From contig JBHGNT010000018.1 in the NCBI GenBank assembly GCA_043228905.1, forward strand, positions 15,066,001-15,130,000: a DNA stretch of 64,000 bases, in the 5' to 3' direction. A model generated the notes under the pieces. That model ran no database searches. It saw only the letters and a list, made by a program, of their open reading frames with translations, and was not told where the DNA came from. A program made the position numbers and the translations under genes. Source of the stretch: Azolla caroliniana. Taxonomy: Eukaryota; Polypodiophyta. Below are positions 53,950 through 64,000 of the stretch, in pieces (position 1 is the stretch's first letter; every line of letters starts with the position of its first letter).

Positions 53950-56900
53950 CCGTGTGTTGTATTGCCTTGCATCATGTGTACATGATCACATGCTTGGCTA
54001 TATTCGAGAGATGAAAAAGCCCAAAGAAGCGTGGGGAAATCTCAAGAAGATCTTGGCGGCCAATACGGTTTTCTGCAAGCTCCAGCTTCGTTAGGAGTTG
54101 AATGACATTCAACAAAGGGACATGTCAATCGGCAGCTACGCCTTGAAGATCAAGGAGTTGTGCGATGCCCTCGGATTCATCAATGTTGGAATTGAGGACG
54201 AAGAAATGATGCAGATATGCCTCAGAGGCTTAGCTCCTCAATTCAGCGCAATAAGGTCTATCGTCCTCGCAAGAGAGAATCCTCCCACCTTTTTCGATCT
54301 CCAGTCAATATTGCTGGTTGAGGAAAATCACGCCCGACAAAGGAGCAACGCACTAGAGGGTTAGATGCTCTACTCTCAGTTGGATGATAGAAGAAATTTC
54401 GGCCATGGAAATAGAGGTCAATTCGGACAAGGCCATCACGATCAGCAGACCGAAGAGCATAACTCCCACCAATGGCAAGCGGACAGGAACAATCCCTGAG
54501 AGTTAGGCAGAAGGGGGAGTCATCACGCCAAACCAACCAATCATGATAACCCAATCAAATGCGGATACTGCAGAAAACTCGGTTACTACGAAGAGGAGTG
54601 CCGAAAGAAGAAGTGAGAGAGTCGTCTTCAACCAGCCTACAGCTCGCAAACTACGCATCGAATTCCGACTACGACAATCGTAGCGGAAGGTTCACGAATT
54701 GCACATCGAATTCCGACTACCACGATTGTAGCGGAATGTTCATGATGAGGCACAAAGTGCACTCAATGGCAGCACAAGGTGAAACAAGCACCACACCCTC
54801 AGAGAATGTATGGTTTATTGACTCGGGAGCATCCAATCACATGACGTCTCATGAAGATTGGTTTTGAGAATTACGAAAACCCGAACGTCCTGGATATGTT
54901 GAGACAGGAGATGACACGACTCATCCAATACAGCATATCGGGAACGTCCCATTCGGAAACGATGGCAAATAAACCTACGTCAAGAACGTATTGCATGTTC
55001 CTACCATCACGAAAAACTTGGTCTCGGTTGGCCAGATTGTTGAACAAGGAATGCAAGTACGATTCAACAATGATGGGTGGTTTATCGAAAGAGGCAATCA
55101 AGTCGTAGCTCACAGCTGTCGTGAAGGCCGTATGTTTGTCCTCGAATTGAACGAGGTAAAATCGGCCATGTTTGCAAAGGGCCTCAAAGTCGAAACCGAC
55201 CTAAACTTGTGGAACAAGAGAATTAGTCACATCAATCTCTAGAAGCTTCAGAACATGCAATCAAAAGGTGCACAACCTCATGAACAGGTGCACAACTTCG
55301 GGAGTACACGATGCAAACCCCCATGAGAAGTTTCTTGGTAAGAAGCCGGAATTATCACATGTTCATATTTTCGGCTCAATCGCTTATGTGCATATTCCTG
55401 ATGATATGCGACAAAAGCTCGACCCAAAGTCAGAGAAATGTATCCTCGTGGGGTACTCACTCGAACAGAAGGGGTACAAATGCTACAGTCCATCCACCTG
55501 AAAAGTTCAAACAAGTCGAGGTGTCGTTTTCGACGAGTCCGCATCCGGGTACACACCAGAGACAACTTCAACTCCGACTCCGCTCGACCTGGAATACGCC
55601 GAAATAGAGGCAGAAGCCGAAGATCGACTTATGCGCATGTTCGACGAAAGTCCAATCATGACCCGAATAAGTGGGCCACAAGAACCTCTGAGTGATCAAA
55701 GCACATCTTAGTTGAGTCCGAAGTTGGACAAAGGGAAGGCGAAAATGCCGGAGTATGAAGACGATCACTTCAACGGCAATGAATCGACTCACTCCTTGGA
55801 TAGTGTGTTCGAAGGCCTTGACATCCGGACAAATGGAGCGAAGAAAGCCTTAGTATTTGCAAACGAGAAGCTCCACCGATCCACCCGTGAAAAGAACCCC
55901 ATAAGCCGATTCGGCTACAACGATTACATGGCGTATCATTACGCCTTTATGATGAAGGTAGCGTCAATACGGGAGCCAGAAACCCTTTCCGAAGCCGTAA
56001 AGGATCCGCGATGGGTTGATGCGATGAATGAAGAAATGCAAGCCCTATGCAAAAAACGAGAAATGGGATCTCATTCCTCACATTCTGCACAAGAAAGTGA
56101 TTGGTTGCCGATGGATTTACAAAGTGAAACACACTACCGACGGCTCCATAAATCGCTTCAAAGCAGGGCTCGTTGCGAAAGGATACGCACAAACACACGG
56201 AATGGACTACAAAGAGACCTTTGCCCCAGTGGCAAAGTTGATAACTGTGCGAACCGTGGTTGCAATCGTAGCAGCAAAACGGTGGCACCGCCATCAGATG
56301 GACGTGAAGAACGCCTTCCTCCAAGGGGAAATAGAGGAGGAAGTGTACATGATCCAACCACCCAACTTTGAATCGCGCAATCATCTGAATGCCGTGTGTC
56401 GACTCAAGAAGCCACTCTACGGCCTCAAACAAGCACTGCGTGCGTGGCATTCGAAGATCACATAATATCTTCATCAAATCGGATTTCGAATGTCAAAATC
56501 TGATAATTCTCTATACATCCGAAACGAGTCAAATAGCCCAACCGTCATCATCCTATATGTGGATGATTTGTTCATCAGAGGAAAGGAGCTCGCCGAGATT
56601 AACAAGGTCAAATCACTTCTCTCTAGCAGATTCGAAATGAAAGACCTACAGGAGCTCCATTACTTCTTAGGCATCGAAGTAATTTGGACACACCAGTCGG
56701 GATAATGATCTCACAACGACACTACGTCCTCAACTTACTCTACAAGTTCGGCATGACGGAGTGCAAACCTATGTACACCCCGCTTGACCGTAATCTCAAG
56801 ATTGATGTTGATTCCAAAACAGTCGAGTGCGAGCCAACTCAGTATCGCCAATTGATCTGCAACCTCATCTACCTAACCATTACGCGACTAGACCTCAGCT

Positions 56901-57577
56901 ATTCAGTCAGCCTACTTAGCCAATTCATGTAGAATCCGCGAAACCTTAATCTTGATTGCACTAAGAGGGTACTTTGGTACGCCAGTGGTACGATGGATTA
57001 CGGCTTCAGATACAGGTCAAATACGATAATTCGACTCGAAGGGTACACAAACGTGGATTGGGCAGGTTATAAAGCAAATAAGCGGTCAACATCAAGATTC
57101 GGCTTCTCCCTCGGCAGTGGAGCAATCTCATGAGGTAGCAAGAAGCAACCGACAGTCGCACTGTCGAGCACGGAGGCCGAATACAAGGGCGCGGCGGTCA
57201 TCGCGTGCGAAGCCGTATGGCTCAAGCGTATAATGAAGGATCTGGGCGTACCCATCAATGATCTGATTCGTCTATACTGTGACAACATGAGCAGTATCTA
57301 CCTGGCGCGGAACCCCGTATTCCACGTGCGGACTAAGCATGTCGAAGTGCACTACCACTTCATCCGCGAATGCGTGTGGAACAGAGATATAGACTTACAC
57401 CACATCAACGCGAATCTACAGGTAGCCGACATTTTGACGAAAACCCTGGGTATCGACAAGCTATGGCAGTTCGCGTTGAACCGTGGCCTATCTATTCCCA
57501 ACCAGCCGAGCTTGAGGGGGAGTACAAAACAATCAACCGATCGATTGATCGAAGCCGAACAAGGAGTATGCAACTGA
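53950..57577 (+). pseudogene. Copia gag-pol remainder, integrase core deleted
   Basis: Gag resumes at 53950 (RVLYCLASCVHDHMLGYI) and shows UBN2 sequence, then zinc knuckle CGYCRKLGYYEEEC near 54560 and protease WFIDSGASNHMTSH near 54815. At 55265-55295 the pre-integrase region joins directly to a post-integrase segment beside a repeated 'aggtgcacaac', so the DDE core is lost. Reverse transcriptase (56028-56705) keeps RWIYKVKHTTDGSINRFKA and YVDD. RNase H (about 57040-57510) keeps SSTEAEYKGAA. Stops and shifts throughout. Confidence 0.87.
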
Positions 57578-57661
57578 AAAGCCGAACAATCGAAGTTCGA
57601 AGCATTCCGAAGACCGATTCGAAACAAATTTCGATATCTGGAAGTTGTGTTCGAAGGGGCT

Positions 57662-57937
57662 TGTTGAGAATCGAACTCAACTTCCCATAGAAATAGGTTT
57701 CACACTAGCTCATGGACATACCAGGCTAGTTTTGTAAATTGTAGAAAGAGCCCTTGCCCTAGTTTAGTTGGTATTTAAACCAACCTTTTGTAACTTTGTT
57801 ACCGTTGGAAGTAATACATAGTTTTCTCATCTTAAGACTCTCTCTCTCTGTGTTTCTCATAAGTGCTCTCTCTCTCTCTCTCACACACACACAAACAGAG
57901 TCCTACTGCTGCATATAATCACTTTCCTTTCTTTACA
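57662..57937 (+). repeat. 3' LTR of the 46942 copia
   Basis: 276 bp, starting after the purine-rich 'gaaggggct'. It differs from the 5' LTR in microsatellite length and a few substitutions. Confidence 0.9.
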
Positions 57938-58850
57938 GATTATAGTACAAACATTCACAAATACAAGTACCGATCATTATCGGTACCACACTCCCTCTCT
58001 TTATGTCCTAGCTCCCAAAACAATATATATGCTTTCTCCTCTTCCCCCTCTTGTTCTAAAACACTCGGCATATATATATCTAGTCCTCTATGCTCGGCAC
58101 TTTACAACCATTCCTCCTTAATACTTGGCTCCCTTTGTTCGGTTGTTAGTGCTTGGCTCCCTTTGACTCATTTCACACAATGCTTGGCTCTCTTTGCTCT
58201 TTTCACACCTTGTCCCACTTGTCCCATCGGGTAACAAAAGGCAACGATATGATAAAGGAGGAGATAAGATGAAGCTTGAGGCAACAGAAAGATGTAACTG
58301 AACTTGTGTATAAGTAGGAACAGTAAAAATAGGGATTTTCTGCAGGTCGCGAACGATGCAGCAGGTAGAAAACGAGTAGGTCGCGGGTGGCGCAAACTGT
58401 GCCACCACAGTGCGAGTTGGTTCCACCACGAGCAGGAGGTCGATGGTGGATCAGACACATGTTCCATATGTGGCTGGACCGTATATGCGTACAAGGGAGT
58501 CCACTGTACCCCCCCAACTTTTGCCTCAGGGTGAAACCATGTGAATGGAAACACTATTATAACTAACATGTAGCAAAAATGACCACAACTAAGTAGTTTT
58601 TTTATAGCTAAGTTTTAGTGGGAAAATCTTAAACAGACATATAATTTATCATGGGGATGGAAATATTACCATTTATGGTCCACAATTTAGTTGGTCTTTA
58701 TTTGAGATCACATTCTAATAATACCTAAAATTGCCAAAATATGCAAATTACATGTAGCTTTTTGCATAGCTAGTTAGTTATGTCAAGGACACAACTAATT
58801 GTTCACATTCCCATGCTTTCACCCCTCATCTATGTGATGAGCAAGTCGAC
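57938..58850. other. Unassigned intergenic DNA between copia and LINE
   Basis: CT-rich and AT-rich sequence. A motif 'cttggctccctttg' recurs near 58121, 58152 and (as 'cttggctctctttg') 58184. No gene supported. Confidence 0.5.
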
Positions 58851-58943
58851 CTTGTGTTGTCGGAGGAGGATAAAATCACAGTTTTTGGAGAGGTACAACG
58901 TTTACAAGTGTTTTCTTTGGTAGTGCAGGTATAAGGTGCAAGA

Positions 58944-60092
58944 TTGAATAGATCAGAGCTTCGACATACTTTGTACGCCGCTTTTTCGGAGGAAACGGAT
59001 AACATTGTCAACATTCAATTCATGTCTCGAGGATGCTACCATGTGGAGTTTGCCAATGAAGAATCTGTCACAAAGCTATTGGCAATTAAGGAGGCAGGAG
59101 TGGAAGGTGCGTGGTTATCTTTTCATAAATGGTCGCATAATATTAAGGTAGATGAGATATTACAGGATCAAGAATCTAGTATGGTTTTTACGGTAATATT
59201 TCCTGGATTGAGGAAGGAATGGAGGAATGTTCTTCCTCGTATTGGGGCTTTGTTTGGTAAGGTTATTGTTATGCGTAACGGACAGGATTATGGAATAGAC
59301 CGAGTGGGTGGGGCCCCTGCAGTTCGGCTAATCTCACCAAGATCTATCCGTTTGCCGACAACTATATCTTTACCCAATCTACTTATAAATAAACCATTGG
59401 TTGTACAAAAGGTATATTATCTAGGTTTGCCTGATCAATGTTTTGTGTGTTGACAGTTTGGGCATTTAGGTTGAGATTGTCAAAAGAGACGCTCGAATGT
59501 CAATGTTGATGTTCATCCAACTACTCGACAAAATGTTAGTAAAGATGGCTGGTCCACAATGTCTACTAAACATGTTTTTAAACCGACTAATAAGATAGTT
59601 AATCCACTGTTACTACTTGAGGCTAATCCTTATCAATCTTTACAGACATTTGAAAAGGAAGCAGGGAGTAGTAAAGTGGATGGTGGTTTGTCCCTCCCAG
59701 TTGGCACAATGGAGCATCAGCTAGAACATAATACAAATAACATACCTTTTAAGGTGCAAACGGTAGAATCTTGTTCTAAGGTTAATAGTCAATTGAGTAA
59801 GGACAAACAATTGGTTTTACATAAAGTACAACAAGATAATAGGTCCATAGTATTGAATGAGCTTACAACAAAGGAAGTGGTCAAGGTAGACATATCACAT
59901 ACGGATATGGATTGTGGCAATATAGCGGTTTCTATAGCAGATAAACATTTGCCAGTGCGTGCCCATAAGTTGTCCGGAAAAGACATTTGGTCAAATAGGA
60001 GACAATTAAGGGCCATGGAGGATGGAAGGGAAGGTAGAGAAGGTGCACTAGCCGAAAGGAGAGTAGGAGGGCAAAACATGAATGATGAATAG
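58944..60092 (+). pseudogene. L1-type LINE ORF1 (gag-like)
   Basis: The N-terminal part (58944-59453) has the plant L1 ORF1 pattern: SRGCYHVEFANEESVTKLL, then a W-rich middle, then GLPDQCFVC starting a CCHC knuckle. The knuckle is interrupted by stops at about 59451 and 59472. A low-complexity, charged tail follows to 60092 (EDGREGREGALAERR). Confidence 0.75.
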
Positions 60093-60094
60093 GT

Positions 60095-63000
60095 TAAATC
60101 TTATTTCATGGAATGTAAGGGGCTTAAGAGGTAGACATTGTTGTAAGGTAAGGAGTGTTTTCCGCCATCATCTAATGAAATCTTTGATAGGTAGGATTGA
60201 TGTTCTTCTTATTCAAGAGTATCATTTAAATGAACAAAGAATTAAAAAATATTGAAATTTGTTACCAGGCCAGTGGAAACAATTCTGGGTGCCTGCAACT
60301 GGGGATAATAGTTTGAAAGCAAGTCTTTGCATAGCAATAAACGATATTTGGTGGTCTGCTTTCTCACATTACGGAGTTTTGGCTTGTGGTAGAGGACATT
60401 ATATAATTCTTCAAATTAGTTTAAAGAAGTGGGGTTTATTGAATATTTATGCACCGAATCATGCAAGAGATAGAATGGCATTTTGGAAGAGCATAATGCC
60501 ATAGTTACCAGCTGTTGAACATTGGGCAATTGCGGGTGACTTTAATATGTTGGAGGATGGGTGTGATAGGTTAGGAGGCACATTTCAACCATTATTTGGT
60601 TCAAAATTATATGAATGGGAACATTTGATCTTCTCTTTAGGTTTAATGGACTTGTGACATGTGTCTTCCTTTGAACGCATGCAAGATTCCTTAGCTTATT
60701 CACGTTTGGATAGAAAACAATCACATACCAATTTGTGTAGGTTAGATAGATTTTATGCAGATAAATTTTTGTGGGACAAAGGAGGTTCAATTGGAATTTT
60801 ACCTTCATTTTCCTTTTCTGATCATGAATCACTTCGTTTAGTTATAGTCTTGCAGGAGCAACATAGAAATTCTAGGTTTAGAATCCCGAATCATGTGTTT
60901 CTTAGCCAAGATTGTGTTCTTAGTGTGCATAATATCTGGAACAAATATGACTATTCATATGATTATGCACTAGCTAGTGTTCAAAAGGCTATTAGTGAAA
61001 CACAACAATTTTTTCACTGTAAAGCTAAACAAGTATTTTATGAGTCTTGTACTAAAATAGGAAAACTTCGTAGAACATCTGCAAGAGAGAAGACCATATT
61101 CAAGGTATATAAATTCCCGAGTGATACAAGTAGGGAACCAGATATTGGAATTACAAAAGATTTCAGTAGATTTTAATTATCATAATATATCGTCTACATG
61201 GGCAGAGTCGGGAGATAAAGTAAATAAACTGTTTTTTGCAGTGCATAATCGTCATAAGACAATTGTTAGGATTTCTCGGTTAAAATGTCAGGACGGCTCT
61301 TATACCATAGATTGTAGTCAGATGAGGCAAATAGCCTCAGATTATTATGAGACTTTGTTGAAAGCTAGATCATTTTCTACGGATGATTTGATTAAAAGGG
61401 ACATCATATGGTCAAAGATTCATAAGAGGGTATCTGTACAACTGATAGATTGTCTTTTACAACCGCTAAATTCTCAAGAGGTTCTTAAAGCTACTAACGC
61501 CCTTGCAAAAGATGTTTGTCCGGGCTTGGATGGGTTGGGAGTCTAGTGGTATATCCAATATTGGGATTTGATAGGTGATGGATTGACCAAAGCCTACCAA
61601 AAGATATTAGATTCGGGAAATATGCCACAAGAATGGAAGACGGGTTTAATTTATATGATCCCTAAATCAAGTGGACAACTAGAAGAGCTTCAACATTGGA
61701 GACCAATTACCTTGTTGAATGTTATTTATAAAATATTAGCAAAAACATTAGCTAGAAGGCTACAACCTTATTTGTCGGAACTGATTCATGATTCTCAGAC
61801 TGGTTTTATGCAAGAGAGAAGTATTTTTGATAACATTATTCTCTTTTGGGAAATGGTTGCCTTTGCGGAATTGCATAAGCAAGATTTAGCGGTGTTATTT
61901 CTTGATTTTGAAAAGGCTTATTACAGAGTGGACTGGGATTTTCTGGAGGGAACATTGGTTAGGATGGGTTTCCCAAACACATGGATACGAGGAGTATCAG
62001 CATTATATCGTAATGCGTATAGCTCTCTTTTATTTGCAGGGGATGTTGATAGGAGATTCCCGATCTCAATATTAGTAAGACAGGGATGTCCACTTCCTCC
62101 TTTCCTGTTTTTATTAGTATCTTAAACATTTTCTGTACATCTAAATTCTCAATATGTAAATATTAAAGGGTTAGCACTACCATTGTCATATGCTACTGTG
62201 GATAGCGAGTTTGCTGATGACACAACTTTATATGTTTAGGCCTCACGATTAAATTTGGCACATGTGCAAAAGGCTGTGGATGATTTTTCAGATGTGTCGG
62301 GTACATTGATAAATTGGGAGAAGTCATCAGGTTTTTTGGTTGCTCCGGGAGATCTGCTAGTTAATGTGCCTTCTTCAGGATTCACATGGATACCTCAAGG
62401 TCAACCCATTAGGTATTTAGGCTGTAGAGTGGGCTTGGGATTAAAGGCAGAGGATATGGTTGCACCCATGTTATTAAGATTAAGGAATAAGCTAATATAC
62501 TGGAATAAGGAAAAGCTATCCTTAGCAGGACGTATAGTTGTAGCTAATTTGATGCTTTTGTCCTCGATTTGGTATATAGCATCTACATGACTATTTTCGA
62601 GGACAATAATGCTTAAAGTTCAACGCCTAATACGGAATTTTATTTGGGGGAACAATGTGTCTGACAATTCGGTAGCAAAGGTCGCTTGGACGGTTCTTAT
62701 ACAATCTAAGCGGAAAGGAGGTCTAGGTTTGATTGATCCTTTTATGCAAAGTAAAGCCTTACTTTCTAAACATGTTGTTAGGAGTTTATTGCCAGGAGAG
62801 GAGTTATGGAAAAAGCTATGGATTCGGCATTTACATAACGTCAAGCCATCAATGGAACGATAGTCTAATGTTGTATCCTGACGTTTTTTTAATGGAATAT
62901 TTCTGGCATGGGAAATTATTCGTCAAGCACTTGTTTTCTTGCCACCGAAAACTTATACTCAATTCATGTGTCAACCTTTGGTATGAAACCCTTTATTTAC

Positions 63001-63990
63001 GGATGAAACTGCATGTGTGTTGGGTCTATGACCTAGGTTATCTTGGGCTGCAATGGACAATGGTCCAGCCCGTACAGTTGAGGATTGGATAAACTTTTTG
63101 CAGACATCGGCTCATGACCGAAAGAATAGGTTGTCTAGTTTAAGAGGGGCAAACATAATGGTAGATCAATTGTCCATGGTGTATCAGGTCACAATACCAA
63201 CTTTGCAGCTCGATCATTTTCAAAGTTGGTACGGTATGTTTTTGACACTTATTATACTTATAGGTGCTCGTTTATATCATCAAAATGGCAGCCTTCACTT
63301 CTATGAAGTGTTGGATAATGGTAGGTTGGTATTAGTAGATGACGAGTCTCCAATTATGTTTGCTGTGAAGCAGTTACTAGTGTGAGTAATTGCTAGATTG
63401 GATAAAAAATTGTTTATTGACCCTAGTCCCATAATTGCTAACTATGCATCTCATATTTGGGTTTTACACTCTAGACCACTTGTTGATCTGCAGTGGGATC
63501 CTCCAGATTATGGTTGGAAATTGTCCATGCCTAATAATTCCATTAAGGTTCTCCCATTCTTCACATATTCGGTGGCATTCGGGAGAAACTTTATGTTGAG
63601 TCAGATTGAGCCAGTACTTGTGGGAAAAAAGTATTGGGAGGAAGGTAATGTATCATCTACTCATATGATGATGTTTTGGAAACAGTTTTGGTCAATTAAA
63701 TGTATGAACAAGATATTACACTTTCGTTGGTTGATGATTCATTATGCGTTGCCAGTAGGTGATTTGATGAGGGGATCTGTAGCTAATCGGTCATATGTTA
63801 TGTGTGGTTATGTATGTGAGTCATTGCATCATGTATTTTGGGAATGTGTTGTCGCAAATTTTTTTTGGTTTAGAATGCTTAGGCTACTAGGTCGTAAGTA
63901 TAGGTCGGGGATTTTTACGTGGGGTGCAGTCTTATGGGGAAGGTTAGATCAACAAATGACTTTCTATCATCATCATTCTTCTTCTTTGTC
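60095..63990 (+). pseudogene. L1-type LINE ORF2: endonuclease, RT, zinc tail
   Basis: Endonuclease: LISWNVRGLRGR at 60094, AGDFNMLEDG near 60535, SFSDHESLRL near 60815. Reverse transcriptase: IPKSSGQLEELQHWRPITLL, TGFMQERSIFDNI, VLFLDFEKAYYRVDWDFL, VRQGCPLPP, FADDTTLYV. Tail: RWLMIHYALPVGDLMRG then MCGYVCESLHHVFWEC near 63800. At least eight stops or shifts lie in the frame, so it is inactive. Confidence 0.87.
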
Positions 63991-64000
63991 ATTACGTGTC

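Larger units (their letters stand above)
46942..57937 (+). mobile_element. Decayed Ty1/copia element interrupted by a gypsy-type complex
   Basis: LTRs 46942-47225 and 57662-57937 (TGTTGAGAATC...TTTACA). The flanks gagta and gatta differ at one position, fitting an aged 5 bp duplication. The primer site tggtatcagagc is at 47226-47237. A gypsy-type complex fills 47517-53949; without it the element would be about 4.6 kb. Coding is broken by many stops and most of the integrase is deleted. Protein similarity links it to the copia at 38921. Confidence 0.9.
58850..64000 (+). mobile_element. L1-type LINE, decayed, running off the window
   Basis: Plus strand. ORF1 (58944-60092), endonuclease (about 60095-60850), reverse transcriptase (about 61500-62600) and zinc-binding tail (about 63715-63850) are in canonical L1 order. 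All are broken by in-frame stops. The 5' limit is approximate and the 3' end lies beyond 64000. Confidence 0.88.

Noticed and set aside
58203-58569. Minus-strand frames near 58.4 kb
   Set aside because: No family motif, overlapping frames in several phases, CT-rich composition.

Overview
The window is nuclear DNA from a eukaryote, most likely a land plant that makes swimming sperm (fern or other seed-free plant; cycad or Ginkgo not excluded). Two things point there. One is an intron-rich gene for a SPAG17/PF6-type protein of the ciliary central pair, a family kept only where motile 9+2 axonemes exist. The other is a dense load of plant-type Ty1/copia elements primed by initiator Met-tRNA, a chromovirus-like Ty3/gypsy relative and LINEs. 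The species cannot be named from the sequence.

Layout. 1-7876: microsatellites, two short tandem repeats, then about 6.7 kb of AT-rich sequence with no gene I can support. 7877-21986 (minus): the only convincing host gene, SPAG17-like. I resolved 19 exons by hand; their phases join without conflict to a 1,720-residue protein. 22316-22990: a LINE 3' fragment directly behind its promoter region. 23014-37428: a tandem array of five nearly identical 705-727 bp LTR-like units. Unit 3 is split by a copia element (25064-35894, duplication cctct), itself split by a second, younger copia of the same family (26233-31579, duplication tacgg) with identical LTRs and an intact 1,337-codon gag-pol. 37430-43076: another copia LTR with primer site, then a decayed copia (38921-43076) carrying a MITE. 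43077-46560: a minisatellite and a LINE on the minus strand with a coiled-coil ORF1. 46942-57937: a third decayed copia that holds a complex gypsy-type insertion (47517-53949). 58850-64000: an L1-type LINE running off the window end.

The most unusual material is the gypsy-related LTR group: the five-unit array (here 'type C'), the 665 bp LTR at 47517 ('type A') and the roughly 1 kb LTRs at 48200 and 52944 ('type B'). All begin TGTCGTG, all have a TATA box, and all carry a tRNA-like segment with pol III A- and B-box matches in antisense to the LTR. The gypsy insertion has LTR types in opposite orientations at its two ends yet shares a 4 bp target duplication, and its coding region lacks protease and reverse transcriptase. 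Everything here was read by eye, without database searches.
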